From: Coprococcus sp. OM04-5BH
GTDB taxonomy: Bacteria; Bacillota; Clostridia; Lachnospirales; Lachnospiraceae
Direction of reading: 5' to 3'
Length of the DNA stretch: 64,000 bases
Assembly: GCF_003482105.1 (NCBI RefSeq)
Contig: NZ_QULM01000006.1
Span: forward strand, 62,001-126,000
The position numbers and the translations under genes are program-made. The notes beneath the pieces are model-generated. The model was not told the origin of the DNA. It was given only the letters and a program-made list of their open reading frames with translations, and searched no databases. Below, in pieces: positions 36,139-45,222 of the stretch (positions within the stretch are counted from its first letter, which is position 1; each line of letters starts with the position of its first letter).

Positions 36139-36163
36139 TATCAAGTTTTTATAAAACTTGACA
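36139..36163. repeat. Dispersed palindromic repeat, copy 2 (variant)
   Basis: TATCAAGTTTT-TATA-AAACTTGACA-type palindrome upstream of the kinase-like gene, related to the larger copies but without the GGGCTG hairpin. Confidence 0.65.
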
Positions 36164-36193
36164 CAGGTCATGAACATCAACATGTTTAAATTT

Positions 36194-36889
36194 TTAGTTA
36201 TCCTCCACAAGCCCGTCTATAAAATCATAGTGCCTGTCTATGGCATTCATTACCTGATCCTTGTTCTTATCCACCAGTCCCTTATACATGTTAAAATGCA
36301 CTTCATACAGCATATCCTTCTGCCCTGCGTCTGTCTTCACCAAGGCTCTGTCTATCCACTCTCTGTAGATCTTCGTCAAGGACTGCATAATAGTGATAAA
36401 TATATTATTCTCCGTTGCCCTCACAAGTATTTCATGAAAACTCTTATCCGGCTCCACAGGAAGCTCCTGCTCCACCTTCATATTGGCCAGTATCCTTTCA
36501 ATGGTATCCCTGTAATCCTCTGAAAGTCCCTTGTTAAGCAATATACTGCATATTGATTTGTCAATTACACGACGAAACTCGCATATATCCTTCTTTGTTA
36601 TACTGCCAAGTGCCAACATCATCTGAATTATCTGCTGTATAGCAGATCCCACATCACCGGAAATATAATTGCCCGACCCCTGGACACGTCTTATGATCCC
36701 CATACCACTTAATGTAGACAATGCCTCTCTTATGGAATTACGTCCAATGTCAAGTTCCTCTGCAATAGCCCGCTCCGTAGGAAGCTTGCTTCCAATCATG
36801 AGACTACCATCCTGCATACGTCCGTATATATATTGTATTACCTTTTCGTATTCCTGATTTACCCCTGTAAGCTTTTTTTCTTCTCCCAT
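36194..36889 (-). CDS. GntR/FadR-family transcriptional regulator
   Basis: The 231-residue regulator has an N-terminal winged helix (GSKLPTERAIAEELDIGRNSIREALSTLSG) and a FadR-type C-terminal ligand domain (SFHEILVRATENN, then HFNMYKGLV and HYDFIDGLV with metal/ligand-binding histidines). The start (MGEEKKLTG) is chosen for GGAAG upstream. It lies downstream of lrgAB on the same strand. An inverted repeat that looks like its operator occurs in its own upstream region and in the lrgA promoter, which suggests it controls both. Confidence 0.9.
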   Translation of the reverse strand: MGEEKKLTGVNQEYEKVIQYIYGRMQDGSLMIGSKLPTERAIAEELDIGRNSIREALSTLSGMGIIRRVQGSGNYISGDVGSAIQQIIQMMLALGSITKKDICEFRRVIDKSICSILLNKGLSEDYRDTIERILANMKVEQELPVEPDKSFHEILVRATENNIFITIMQSLTKIYREWIDRALVKTDAGQKDMLYEVHFNMYKGLVDKNKDQVMNAIDRHYDFIDGLVEDN

Positions 36890-36907
36890 TTTCAACTTCC
36901 TTTTTTT

Positions 36908-36983
36908 GAACATCAGCCCATTTAAAATTTGCCTTCGGCAAAGGGCTGACGCTGCATGTCAAGTTTTCATATAAAACTTGACA
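36908..36983. repeat. Dispersed palindromic repeat, copy 3
   Basis: GAACATCAGCCC, a TTTGCC-TTC-GGCAAA hairpin, GGGCTGAC and the palindrome TGTCAAGTTTT-N5-AAAACTTGACA (36957-36983). Compared with copy 1 the small hairpin has changed on both arms, so base pairing is kept. It lies just upstream of the GntR-regulator gene. Confidence 0.8.
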
Positions 36984-37019
36984 CAATCTTTACATCAGTC
37001 CATTTAAAGTTTGCCTGTC

Positions 37020-37044
37020 TGGTATCACCCATCGTTAATACCAA
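37020..37044. promoter_or_regulatory. Putative GntR operator upstream of the regulator gene
   Basis: On the minus strand TTGGTAT-N12-ATACCAG forms an inverted repeat. It resembles the lrgA promoter element in both arms (TTGGTA, GGTG.TACCA). Confidence 0.5.
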
Positions 37045-37110
37045 ACGGCTTTTTCTAACGTCATTCTAAATATGTCATTCGACAATTTCTAATAATTGGT
37101 GTGACATGTC

Positions 37111-37803
37111 TTAATAAAAATTTGCAAATAATGTGGCCAACACCACCGTAAGTATACCCGACACAGCTATGGCAAGGCTGCTCATGGCGCCCTCTATCTC
37201 TCCGATCTCTATTGCCTTGGCAGTTCCAATAGCATGGGACGCTGAGCCAAATGCCAGTCCCTTTGATATCGGCTCCCTTATGGCAAATATCTTACATATC
37301 AGCTCGCCCATTATATTTCCAAGAACACCTGTGACTATAATAACTGCAACTGTTATGGTCACATAACCTCCAAGTTCCTCGGACACAGCCATTCCAATAG
37401 CTGTTGTTATGGATTTTGGAAGTAAGGTCACATACTCCTCATGGGTTAATCCCATTATCGCCGACAGCACCAGCACTGTTCCAAGACTCGTGATGGTACC
37501 CGCAACCAGTCCAAGCACCACTGCCTTGAAATTCTTCTTAAGTAACTCCCACTGTTCATAAAGGGGAATTGCAAGACACACTGTTGACGGAGTAAGAAGC
37601 CAGCTCAAATACTTCGCTCCCTCATTGTATGTATTATAATCCACCTTGCTTACCACAAGCACGATGATCGTTAATACTATCGAAATCAAAAGAGGGTTAA
37701 ATATTCCAAGCTTAAACTTTTTCTTTAATAAAGAACCGGCCAGATATGCCAACAGGCTTAAGGTTACCCCTGCAAACATGGATGTTTCAAAAAATTCATG
37801 CAT
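37111..37803 (-). CDS. lrgB: LrgB family membrane protein
   Basis: LrgB/CidB proteins are about 230-residue membrane proteins linked to murein hydrolase control and, in some bacteria, pyruvate or glycolate transport. Here 230 residues, six to eight spans, with the family motif PLLISIVLTIIVLVVS, LLTPSTVCLAIPLYEQ, LPKSITTAIGMAVSEELGG and GLAFGSASHAIGTAKA. It begins with an ATG immediately after the lrgA stop. Confidence 0.95.
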   Translation of the reverse strand: MHEFFETSMFAGVTLSLLAYLAGSLLKKKFKLGIFNPLLISIVLTIIVLVVSKVDYNTYNEGAKYLSWLLTPSTVCLAIPLYEQWELLKKNFKAVVLGLVAGTITSLGTVLVLSAIMGLTHEEYVTLLPKSITTAIGMAVSEELGGYVTITVAVIIVTGVLGNIMGELICKIFAIREPISKGLAFGSASHAIGTAKAIEIGEIEGAMSSLAIAVSGILTVVLATLFANFY

Positions 37804-38310
37804 TTATTTTCCCTCCTTCATATTATTTTCTGAGACATTTTCTAAACCTTCCAAGTCTTCCAAATCATCCAAATCTTCCAAATCTTCCAAAATGTCTCCT
37901 ATCTCTTCGTCTGACGCCTCATCTAAGTCTTCTGAAGTCTTATCCGCTCCTGCTATTCTTCTTTTTCTGTCTCTTCTTATTACAAACTGGGATACTCTTC
38001 CTGTCACTGCCATTACTGTAATTATGGTCACCACCGTAACAACGCACACTGGAACAAGCACCGGCTTAAGCCGGCCCCAGCTCACCATAAGTCCGACTCC
38101 TGCCGGAATAAACATGAGCGGCATGATCTCTATAAGGAATTTGCCTGTATCCTTCACTGCCTCAAGCTTTATAAGCCCTGTCATCAACCCTGCAAATAAA
38201 ATAGCCATGCCATATATACTGGCAGGTATAGGTAACGGCAGTACATATTTAAGCAATTCCCCAATAAAGGAAATCGCCAGGATCAGTAAAAATTGTCTTA
38301 CGTATTTCAT
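37804..38310 (-). CDS. lrgA: CidA/LrgA family holin-like protein with acidic repeat tail
   Basis: The 168-residue protein has four membrane spans and the family motif PLPIPASIYGMAILFAGLMTG. Family members usually end soon after the last span. Here a cytosolic tail of about 60 residues follows, rich in Asp/Glu/Leu (LEDLEDLDDLEDLEGLE) and encoded by a short tandem DNA repeat (TCTTCCAAA-like). The start behind AGGAGAGA is preferred over an ATG far upstream. It heads the lrgAB operon with a well-defined promoter. Confidence 0.92.
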   Translation of the reverse strand: MKYVRQFLLILAISFIGELLKYVLPLPIPASIYGMAILFAGLMTGLIKLEAVKDTGKFLIEIMPLMFIPAGVGLMVSWGRLKPVLVPVCVVTVVTIITVMAVTGRVSQFVIRRDRKRRIAGADKTSEDLDEASDEEIGDILEDLEDLDDLEDLEGLENVSENNMKEGK

Positions 38311-38454
38311 ATTTTCTTTCTCTCCTCTTTTGAGCCTGCAAAAAATTCGCCTTATAACAGCGATAAAAACATGCCCCGCAAGTTTTATCTGCTGATTGGC
38401 GGTCATCAAATGTTATCGTGCAAGCATAATTTCTGTATGTAGGCTTATTACGCA

Positions 38455-38514
38455 AATATTGGTAGCACCAATTCAGTACTACCAATATTATTCCTTATCA
38501 TATGCTGTTGTCAA
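38455..38514 (-). promoter_or_regulatory. lrgAB promoter with overlapping operator
   Basis: TTGACA (38509-38514) and TAATAT (38485-38490) are 18 bases apart on the minus strand. A perfect 11-bp inverted repeat AATATTGGTAG-N13-CTACCAATATT (38455-38489) overlaps the -10, and inside it TGGTGCTACCA fits the FadR-type TGGT-N3-ACCA pattern. Confidence 0.75.
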
Positions 38515-38607
38515 CGAAATTTGGCATATTTTCCATTTATTCTTTTATTATGAGTGACCACACCCTATTTTTGCGTTCATCATAAGGAATGTTCCGATCC
38601 CCACATC

Positions 38608-39582
38608 CTAATTCTGGCTTAGGATATTCTCCTCCTGGATCATTCTGTAACGCACAAGGCTTGTCCCGTCCAGGTTCTCCCTATGCATATCTACCGCAGT
38701 TATCTGATGATTTGTATAAGTGGTGTAATAGTAAATCCCCTTATCTGCGTTACAGCATGAGGTGTATATGGTGATCTCGTATTTTCCCTCTGCCACCTCA
38801 CAGCAGCCCCTCTGCTGATCCACCGAGCCGAGTATATGGAAGAACTGTCCAACGCTGTCATTCTCTCCTTCTCCTGAGATTGAATTTGTCTTTACAAATG
38901 CTGTTCTCACAAATCTTGAAGCTGATGACAGATCTCCCGGAAGCCCCAGTGCCCCCATGCCACGGCTATAGGTCTCAAGTCCCACATTCTCAGGGAACAT
39001 ATTTTCCGGCTGCTTCGGTGACAGATGCATATAATTGTTCAACATGAACATCTGCCGGTCAAATGGTGGATTGTTGGTAAGAACCCCCACCGGATTGTCG
39101 TATATCTTAAGTCCCTCTGCCACTGATTCTACCGTTATGGCTCCGCTTTTATCTGCTATGATCCAGTGCAGCTTCGCTGCAGGGAAATTGTCGCTGTATG
39201 GTGTTCCCACAAGATTTAAAGTAGAAAGTGCCTTTCTTGCCTCATCAAGGTTTCCACATTTGCTTAGTATCCATGGGATAAATTCAAACTGAGCAACATT
39301 TTTGCTTCCGTCCACCGGCTCCCCATAGACTGCATTTCCCACGAAATTAAGGCCTGCCATTCCAAGACCCTTTTCATTTACCGCGTCATAATAAAGTGGA
39401 TAGTCATCTGTCACATGAGCCATTCCTATGATGGCATAATGGCTGCTATCCTCCCCTGTATATCTGAATTTGAAAGGATAATTTCTCGGTGTGATAATTA
39501 TCTCCTCACCATATGAGAACTCGTAATCAAGAGTCCGTCCCATATAAAAATCTTTTGTCTTATAGGTTGCCGCTGTACACAT
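38608..39582 (-). CDS. Choloylglycine hydrolase family protein (bile salt hydrolase/penicillin V acylase)
   Basis: A 324-residue Ntn hydrolase. The catalytic Cys2 (MCTAATYK) becomes N-terminal after removal of Met. Arg16 and Asp19 (GRTLDYE), Asn79 (GLNFVGN), Asn170 (GVLTNNPPF) and Arg223 (ASRFVR) match the known active-site positions. Bile salt deconjugation is typical of gut Lachnospiraceae; penicillin V or N-acyl-homoserine lactone hydrolysis is possible. It is the last gene of an apparent operon with TIGR04076 and a pyridoxamine kinase. RBS GGAGG. Confidence 0.9.
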   Translation of the reverse strand: MCTAATYKTKDFYMGRTLDYEFSYGEEIIITPRNYPFKFRYTGEDSSHYAIIGMAHVTDDYPLYYDAVNEKGLGMAGLNFVGNAVYGEPVDGSKNVAQFEFIPWILSKCGNLDEARKALSTLNLVGTPYSDNFPAAKLHWIIADKSGAITVESVAEGLKIYDNPVGVLTNNPPFDRQMFMLNNYMHLSPKQPENMFPENVGLETYSRGMGALGLPGDLSSASRFVRTAFVKTNSISGEGENDSVGQFFHILGSVDQQRGCCEVAEGKYEITIYTSCCNADKGIYYYTTYTNHQITAVDMHRENLDGTSLVRYRMIQEENILSQN

Positions 39583-39617
39583 ACTCTACCTCCGTTAGTC
39601 ATGCTCATTTCACATTC

Positions 39618-39881
39618 TCACTCTTCAACAACTTCTATCTTAAATATATTTAAAGTGTCCACATCAGGGCACGAAAATACCGCCGTTCCCTTTTCCTGAC
39701 CGGGTATCTCTCCGCCATACCTTAATATATCCACATAGGGAAATGCCACATGCATTGCCATTGGACACAACATCCCTCGTTCAGTATCAAAATCGTAGGA
39801 ATCACCGATCTTATGTCCTCTATGACAGCCCATGGTTCCCTTCTGATCTATCAATGTTATCCTTATCTTTGGTCTCTTCAT
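39618..39881 (-). CDS. TIGR04076 family small Cys-containing protein
   Basis: The 87-residue protein matches the TIGR04076 type: MKRPKIRITLIDQKG, GCHRGHKIGDSYDFD, the GMLCPMAMH motif and a final beta region. Family members have two or three cysteines of unknown role; here Cys19, Cys39 and one near the end. The start overlaps the stop of the kinase gene by one base (TAATG), with GGAGG upstream. Function unknown. Confidence 0.88.
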   Translation of the reverse strand: MKRPKIRITLIDQKGTMGCHRGHKIGDSYDFDTERGMLCPMAMHVAFPYVDILRYGGEIPGQEKGTAVFSCPDVDTLNIFKIEVVEE

Positions 39882-40705
39882 TATCCTATAACCTCCAGAC
39901 AGGTTTCGATGGGAATACCTTTGTATTTATCTACATTATCTGCATTCTTTTCTATCATATACCTGACCACATTCATGGCTGTCTCAGTGGCATGGCATAA
40001 GCTTTCTCCATCCATGATCCTGCCCATAAATACTGCTGAGAATATATCCCCTGTTCCCGGAAATCTTACCGGTATCTCGTCAAATTCTATCTTAAAGTAC
40101 TCCTCCGCCTTGTGATCATAGCCTATAACGCACTTCCTGTCATTTCCCTTGATCTTCGCACTTGTAATAACTACAGATTTAGCTCCAAGTCCTCTTAGTA
40201 TGTCTATGATCTCGTGGAACGCTTCTTCTGTTGCCCCGTCCTGTTGGTATTCCTTTTCTGCCAAATACACTGCCTCTGTGTAGTTAGGAACTATGTAGTC
40301 CGCCACACCAATCAGTTCTCTCATAAGTGCAACCGTAGCCTCAGTAATTCCGTTATACAGACTGCCATCATCCCCCATTATGGGATCTGTAAATATCACT
40401 GCTCCGTTTTTCGCTTTCTCCCGACAGAACTCTGTCACCAGCTCTGTCTGCTCCTTTGACACAATGAAACCTGTGGACACTGCGTCAAAATCAAAGCCCA
40501 GTTCTCCCCATACCTTAAGGGTATTCTTCATGTATTCTGTGGTATCAAGAATATCAAATTTGCCATAGTCCAATGTATTTGAGACAACTGCTGTAGGCAG
40601 ATTATAGGTTTCATATTTCATATGTGACAGCACCGGGATCATTGCCGAAAGTGCCACCTTTCCGTATCCTGCAATATCATTTATCAATAGTAATTTTTTG
40701 CTCAT
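39881..40705 (-). CDS. pdxY: Pyridoxamine/pyridoxal kinase (PfkB-like)
   Basis: A vitamin B6 salvage kinase that phosphorylates pyridoxal or pyridoxamine with ATP. 274 residues, with INDIAGYGKVALSAMIPVLS at the N-terminus, FTDPIMGDDGSLYNGI near the middle and the C-terminal kinase motif FPGTGDIFSAVFMGRI with the catalytic Asp. The pdxY or pdxK naming is not separable here. It begins the three-gene operon; a fragment of the dispersed repeat precedes it. Confidence 0.88.
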   Translation of the reverse strand: MSKKLLLINDIAGYGKVALSAMIPVLSHMKYETYNLPTAVVSNTLDYGKFDILDTTEYMKNTLKVWGELGFDFDAVSTGFIVSKEQTELVTEFCREKAKNGAVIFTDPIMGDDGSLYNGITEATVALMRELIGVADYIVPNYTEAVYLAEKEYQQDGATEEAFHEIIDILRGLGAKSVVITSAKIKGNDRKCVIGYDHKAEEYFKIEFDEIPVRFPGTGDIFSAVFMGRIMDGESLCHATETAMNVVRYMIEKNADNVDKYKGIPIETCLEVIG

Positions 40706-40736
40706 GTTTTCTCCTCTTTCTTACTTCTCTTCTTTT

Positions 40737-40762
40737 TGAACATCAGCCCATTAAAAATGTTC
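40737..40762. repeat. Dispersed palindromic repeat, copy 4 (partial)
   Basis: Only the start of the element (GAACATCAGCCCATTAAAAA) is preserved, just upstream of the pyridoxamine kinase gene. Confidence 0.55.
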
Positions 40763-40811
40763 CTGTTTTGTACCTCGTTCATGCATTTTAAACGCATGGG
40801 CACAATTTTTA

Positions 40812-41432
40812 TTAATCATACAATGCTTCCCACACGTCTGCCTTTGCAGCCTTAAAACACATCTCTATCTGTTCTCTGTTATTCTTTTCCGTGGCAAGCT
40901 CCGGCAGTTCCTCTAATCCGAAATAGTCAGATCCTGTTGTTTCTGTATTCTCTGCAAATTCACCGCCAAGCACTTCGCACTCCATAAATATCTTGCACAC
41001 CTTATATGCGTATACAGGAAGATTATGCTTTTCACGATCCTGCACCGCTATGACTCGCTTAACCTTCACGTCAAGCCCAGCCTCTTCCTTAACTTCCTTT
41101 ATTGTATTTTCTTCTACGGATATATCCACATCACACCAGCCCCCCGGCAAAGACCAGGTTCCGTTTGCCTCATGCACTAACAATATCTTGCCATCCTTGA
41201 ATATCGCTGCTCTTGTATCAATCTTCGGAGTCTGATAACCCACATCACCGCAGAACAGTTCCTTCACCTTCTCGGTAGAAATCTCCGTCTTATAGGATAT
41301 CATCTCCGCTGCAATATCCCTTATACGCTGGTATCTCTCAATATCAAATTTATCTTTTCCATAATACAGACCGCTCTGTGCCAATGCCTGCAGCTCCACA
41401 GCCCATTTCAACCATTGTTCGTTTTTATCCAT
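40812..41432 (-). CDS. NUDIX hydrolase with N-terminal accessory domain
   Basis: A 206-residue protein. Residues 1-65 match the small N-terminal domain found in a group of Nudix enzymes acting on nucleotide sugars or ADP-ribose (WAVELQALAQSGLYYGKDKFD). The Nudix box reads GGWCDVDISVEENTIKEVKEEAGL; the usual Glu of GX5E is Ile and the Arg of REUXEE is Lys, while the metal-binding EE is intact. The substrate is unknown. RBS AGGTG; own promoter. Confidence 0.85.
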   Translation of the reverse strand: MDKNEQWLKWAVELQALAQSGLYYGKDKFDIERYQRIRDIAAEMISYKTEISTEKVKELFCGDVGYQTPKIDTRAAIFKDGKILLVHEANGTWSLPGGWCDVDISVEENTIKEVKEEAGLDVKVKRVIAVQDREKHNLPVYAYKVCKIFMECEVLGGEFAENTETTGSDYFGLEELPELATEKNNREQIEMCFKAAKADVWEALYD

Positions 41433-41516
41433 TTCCGCACCTGCCTATCATTAACGTGAACCATAATACTGCGAATAATGTCCCCCTCCAATTAACGTCT
41501 AAGCTATACTACCAAC

Positions 41517-41545
41517 ATAATAATACAGAATTTAGGATTTATCAA
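41517..41545 (-). promoter_or_regulatory. Promoter of the NUDIX gene
   Basis: TTGATA and TATTAT are 17 bases apart on the minus strand, just downstream of the tuf terminator. Confidence 0.65.
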
Positions 41546-41561
41546 TTTTAGATTTAAACCT

Positions 41562-41597
41562 AAAAAAGGGTTCCGGAGATAAATCTCCGAAACCCTT
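41562..41597 (-). terminator. Terminator of tuf
   Basis: AAGGGTTTCGGAGA pairs with TCTCCGGAACCCTT around TTTA (minus strand), followed by six Us. It closes the str operon about 40 bases after tuf. Confidence 0.92.
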
Positions 41598-41636
41598 GAA
41601 AAGTCTTATATTATTGAACTATCACTCAAGTAAAGA

Positions 41637-42824
41637 TTACTCAATGATAGAAGCAACTCTACCTGAACCTACTGTACGTCCGCCCTCTCTGATAGCGAAT
41701 GTAAGACCCTGGCTCATAGCGATTGGGTGGATGAGCTCGATTGTCATCTCTACGTTATCACCAGGCATGCACATCTCTGTGCCAGCTGGAAGGTTACAAA
41801 CACCTGTTACGTCAGTTGTTCTGAAGTAGAACTGTGGACGGTAGTTGTTGAAGAATGGTGTATGACGACCACCCTCGTCCTTTGTAAGAACGTAAACCTG
41901 AGCTGTGAACTTTGTATGACATGTGATTGAACCTGGCTTACAAAGAACCTGACCTCTTACGATGTCCTCTCTCTTGATACCACGAAGAAGAGCACCGATG
42001 TTATCACCAGCCTGAGCCTCATCAAGAAGCTTTCTGAACATCTCGATACCAGTAACTGTTGTCTTCTGGATCTCTGGCTTAATACCAACGATTTCAACTT
42101 CCTCATTGAGGTGAAGTGTACCAGCCTCTACTCTACCAGTAGCAACTGTACCACGACCTGTGATTGTGAATACATCTTCTACAGGCATAACGAATGGCTT
42201 ATCTGTAGCTCTCTGTGGATCTGGAATGTATGAATCAATTGTGTCCATAAGCTCCATGATCTTGTCTCCCCAAGGTCCCATTGGATCTTCAAGAGCCTTA
42301 AGAGCTGAACCCTTAACGATTGGGCAATCTTTGAATCCGTACTCTTCAAGCTGCTCTGTGATCTCCATCTCAACTAACTCAAGAAGTTCTTCATCATCAA
42401 CCATATCACACTTGTTCATGAATACAACGATGTAAGGAACACCAACCTGACGTGAAAGAAGGATATGCTCCTTTGTCTGAGCCATAACACCATCTGTAGC
42501 TGCAACAACGAGGATAGCACCATCCATCTGAGCTGCACCAGTGATCATGTTCTTAACGTAGTCAGCATGTCCTGGACAGTCAACGTGTGCGTAATGTCTC
42601 TTCTCTGTCTCGTACTCAACGTGAGCTGTAGAGATAGTGATACCTCTTTCTCTCTCTTCTGGAGCCTTATCAATGTTTGCGAAATCAACAGCTGCGTTAC
42701 CAGCTACTCTCTCTGAAAGAACCTTTGTAATAGCTGCTGTTAAAGTTGTTTTACCGTGGTCAACGTGTCCGATTGTACCAATGTTACAATGTGGCTTACT
42801 TCTATTAAACTTTTCCTTTGCCAT
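41637..42824 (-). CDS. tuf: Translation elongation factor Tu
   Basis: The GTPase that carries aminoacyl-tRNA to the ribosome. It has 395 residues with G1 [10 protein letters not shown]2 ERGITIST, G3 DCPGHADY, G4 NKCDMVD and G5 SALKAL. Domain II and III motifs ([21 protein letters not shown]) are intact. It follows fusA by 238 bases and has its own promoter in that gap. Confidence 0.98.
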   Translation of the reverse strand: MAKEKFNRSKPHCNIGTIGHVDHGKTTLTAAITKVLSERVAGNAAVDFANIDKAPEERERGITISTAHVEYETEKRHYAHVDCPGHADYVKNMITGAAQMDGAILVVAATDGVMAQTKEHILLSRQVGVPYIVVFMNKCDMVDDEELLELVEMEITEQLEEYGFKDCPIVKGSALKALEDPMGPWGDKIMELMDTIDSYIPDPQRATDKPFVMPVEDVFTITGRGTVATGRVEAGTLHLNEEVEIVGIKPEIQKTTVTGIEMFRKLLDEAQAGDNIGALLRGIKREDIVRGQVLCKPGSITCHTKFTAQVYVLTKDEGGRHTPFFNNYRPQFYFRTTDVTGVCNLPAGTEMCMPGDNVEMTIELIHPIAMSQGLTFAIREGGRTVGSGRVASIIE

Positions 42825-42889
42825 GATTTAAAATCCTCCTTATAATTATGTCCCCAAAACCCTGTGCTTGGGTGACCTGGCTAAAAATT

Positions 42890-42918
42890 ATTATATTAAA
42901 AATATAATATATTTTCAA
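42890..42918 (-). promoter_or_regulatory. Promoter of tuf
   Basis: TTGAAA and TATAAT are 17 bases apart on the minus strand in the fusA-tuf gap. A second TATAAT (42944-42949) lies after a GGCATTTG/CAAATGCC hairpin. Either could give tuf-only messages. Confidence 0.65.
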
Positions 42919-43062
42919 CTATTTTTTAGTTGTTATAGGGATAATTATACCGGCATTTGCCATTTTTCAGACAAATGCCAGGCATAATTTATACTTTTTT
43001 ATATTATCACCATCGCAAATGACCTCACGGTCATCTGTTCACGGCATTTTTGCTGCATCTGA

Positions 43063-45183
43063 TTACTTACCAGCCTTAGCTGCGATAACCTTCTCCTGAA
43101 CGCTCTTTGGACACTGTGCGTATCTCTCGAAGAACATTGAGTAGTTACCACGACCCTGTGTTGATGAACGAAGCTCTGTTGAGTAACCGAACATCTCTGC
43201 AAGTGGAACGAATGCTCTGACGATCTTACCACCGCCGATATCATCCATACCATCGATCTGTCCTCTCTTAGCATTTAAGCTTCCGATTACATCACCTAAG
43301 TACTCCTCAGGCATTGTAACTTCAACCTTCATGATAGGCTCAAGAAGAACTGGGTTTGCCTTAGCCATAGCATCCTTGAATGCCATAGAACCTGCAATGT
43401 GGAATGCCATTTCTGATGAATCGACTTCATGGTATGAACCATCGTATACATTTGCATGTACACCAAGTACCGGATATCCACCAAGGATACCTGCCTTAGC
43501 AGCCTCCTCGATACCTTCACCAACTGCTGGGATATATTCCTTAGGAATAGCACCACCAACAACTGTTGACTCGAACTTGAATGTCTCCTCACCATTTGGA
43601 TCCATAGGCTCGAACTTAACCTTACAGTGACCATACTGACCACGACCACCTGACTGCTTAGCATACTTGCTATCAACGTCAACTGCCTTGGTAAATGTCT
43701 CTTTGTAAGCAACCTGAGGTGCACCTACGTTAGCCTCAACCTTGAACTCACGAAGAAGACGGTCAACAATAACCTCAAGGTGAAGCTCACCCATACCAGC
43801 GATGATTGTCTGTCCTGTTTCTTTATCTGTATGTGCTCTGAATGTAGGATCCTCCTCAGCAAGCTTTGCAAGAGCCTCGCCCATCTTACCCTGATCATTC
43901 TTTGTCTTAGGCTCGATAGCAAGCTCGATAACTGGCTCTGGGAATTCCATTGACTCGAGGATTACCGGGTGCTGCTCATCACAGATTGTATCACCTGTTG
44001 TTGTAAGCTTGAAACCTACAGCAGCAGCGATATCACCGGCGTAAACCTTATCAATTTCCTTACGAGCATTCGCATGCATCTGTACGATACGTCCTACACG
44101 CTCTTTCTTATCCTTTGTAGCGTTGAGTACATATGAACCTGAATTCAATGTACCTGAGTAAACTCTGAAGAATGCTAACTTACCAACGAATGGGTCTGTC
44201 ATGATCTTGAATGCTAACGCTGAGAATGGCTCCTCATCTGATGAATGACGAACAACAGCATTTCCCTCAGGATCAACTCCTGTGATATCAGGAATATCTG
44301 TAGGAGCTGGCATGTACTCGATTACACCATCAAGCATCTTCTGAACGCCCTTATTCTTGTAAGCTGAACCAAGGAATACCGGAACTGCCTCACAAGCAAT
44401 AGTAGCTCTACGAAGAACTTTCTTCATATCCTCTATTGAAGGCTCTTCACCCTCAAGATACTGCATCATTAAATCATCATCTAACTCGCAGATCTTCTCA
44501 ACAAGGTTCTCATGCCACTTATCGGCATCAGCCTTTAAGTCATCAGGGATTGTTGTAATCTCGATGTCTTCGCCCTTGTCATCTTTGTAATAGTAAGCTT
44601 CCATCTCAAATAAGTCGATAAGACCGATGAAGTCTGACTCTTTTCCGATAGGAATCTGTACTGGAATTGCATTCTTTCCAAGACGATCGATAATTGTCTG
44701 TACTGAATAGAAGAAATCAGCACCCATTTTATCCATCTTGTTGATGAATGCCATACGTGGAACATTATATGTGTCAGCCTGACGCCATACATTCTCTGAC
44801 TGTGGCTCTACACCAGCCTTAGCATCGAATACACCAACAGCACCATCAAGTACACGGAGTGAACGCTCAACCTCAACAGTGAAGTCAACGTGTCCCGGAG
44901 TATCAATGATGTTGATTCTGTGCTCTAAAGCTCCAGCCTTTGGTTTGTGATGATCCTCTAATGTCCAGTGACATGTTGTAGCAGCGGAAGTGATTGTGAT
45001 ACCTCTCTCCTGCTCCTGCTCCATCCAGTCCATAGTTGCTGTACCATCATGAGTATCACCAATTTTATAGTTAACACCGGTATAGTAAAGAATTCTCTCT
45101 GTAAGAGTAGTCTTACCAGCATCGATATGAGCCATAATACCAATGTTTCTTGTTCTGTCCAATGGATATTCTCTTCCAGCCAA
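43063..45183 (-). CDS. fusA: Translation elongation factor G
   Basis: The ribosomal translocase, 706 residues: G1 AHIDAGKTT, switch [14 protein letters not shown], and domain [18 protein letters not shown]. The codon for the first Met is TTG, eight bases after GGAGG; no better start lies near, and the family N-terminus ([19 protein letters not shown]) follows at once. It lies 39 bases after rpsG. Confidence 0.98.
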   Translation of the reverse strand: MAGREYPLDRTRNIGIMAHIDAGKTTLTERILYYTGVNYKIGDTHDGTATMDWMEQEQERGITITSAATTCHWTLEDHHKPKAGALEHRINIIDTPGHVDFTVEVERSLRVLDGAVGVFDAKAGVEPQSENVWRQADTYNVPRMAFINKMDKMGADFFYSVQTIIDRLGKNAIPVQIPIGKESDFIGLIDLFEMEAYYYKDDKGEDIEITTIPDDLKADADKWHENLVEKICELDDDLMMQYLEGEEPSIEDMKKVLRRATIACEAVPVFLGSAYKNKGVQKMLDGVIEYMPAPTDIPDITGVDPEGNAVVRHSSDEEPFSALAFKIMTDPFVGKLAFFRVYSGTLNSGSYVLNATKDKKERVGRIVQMHANARKEIDKVYAGDIAAAVGFKLTTTGDTICDEQHPVILESMEFPEPVIELAIEPKTKNDQGKMGEALAKLAEEDPTFRAHTDKETGQTIIAGMGELHLEVIVDRLLREFKVEANVGAPQVAYKETFTKAVDVDSKYAKQSGGRGQYGHCKVKFEPMDPNGEETFKFESTVVGGAIPKEYIPAVGEGIEEAAKAGILGGYPVLGVHANVYDGSYHEVDSSEMAFHIAGSMAFKDAMAKANPVLLEPIMKVEVTMPEEYLGDVIGSLNAKRGQIDGMDDIGGGKIVRAFVPLAEMFGYSTELRSSTQGRGNYSMFFERYAQCPKSVQEKVIAAKAGK

Positions 45184-45222
45184 CGGATTGTCCTCCTTTT
45201 ATTATTCTGCAGATAGCCCAGA

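Noticed and set aside
42953..42980. Hairpin GGCATTTG/CAAATGCC as a fusA terminator
   Set aside because: There is no U-run after it; it may be a promoter-proximal structure before tuf.
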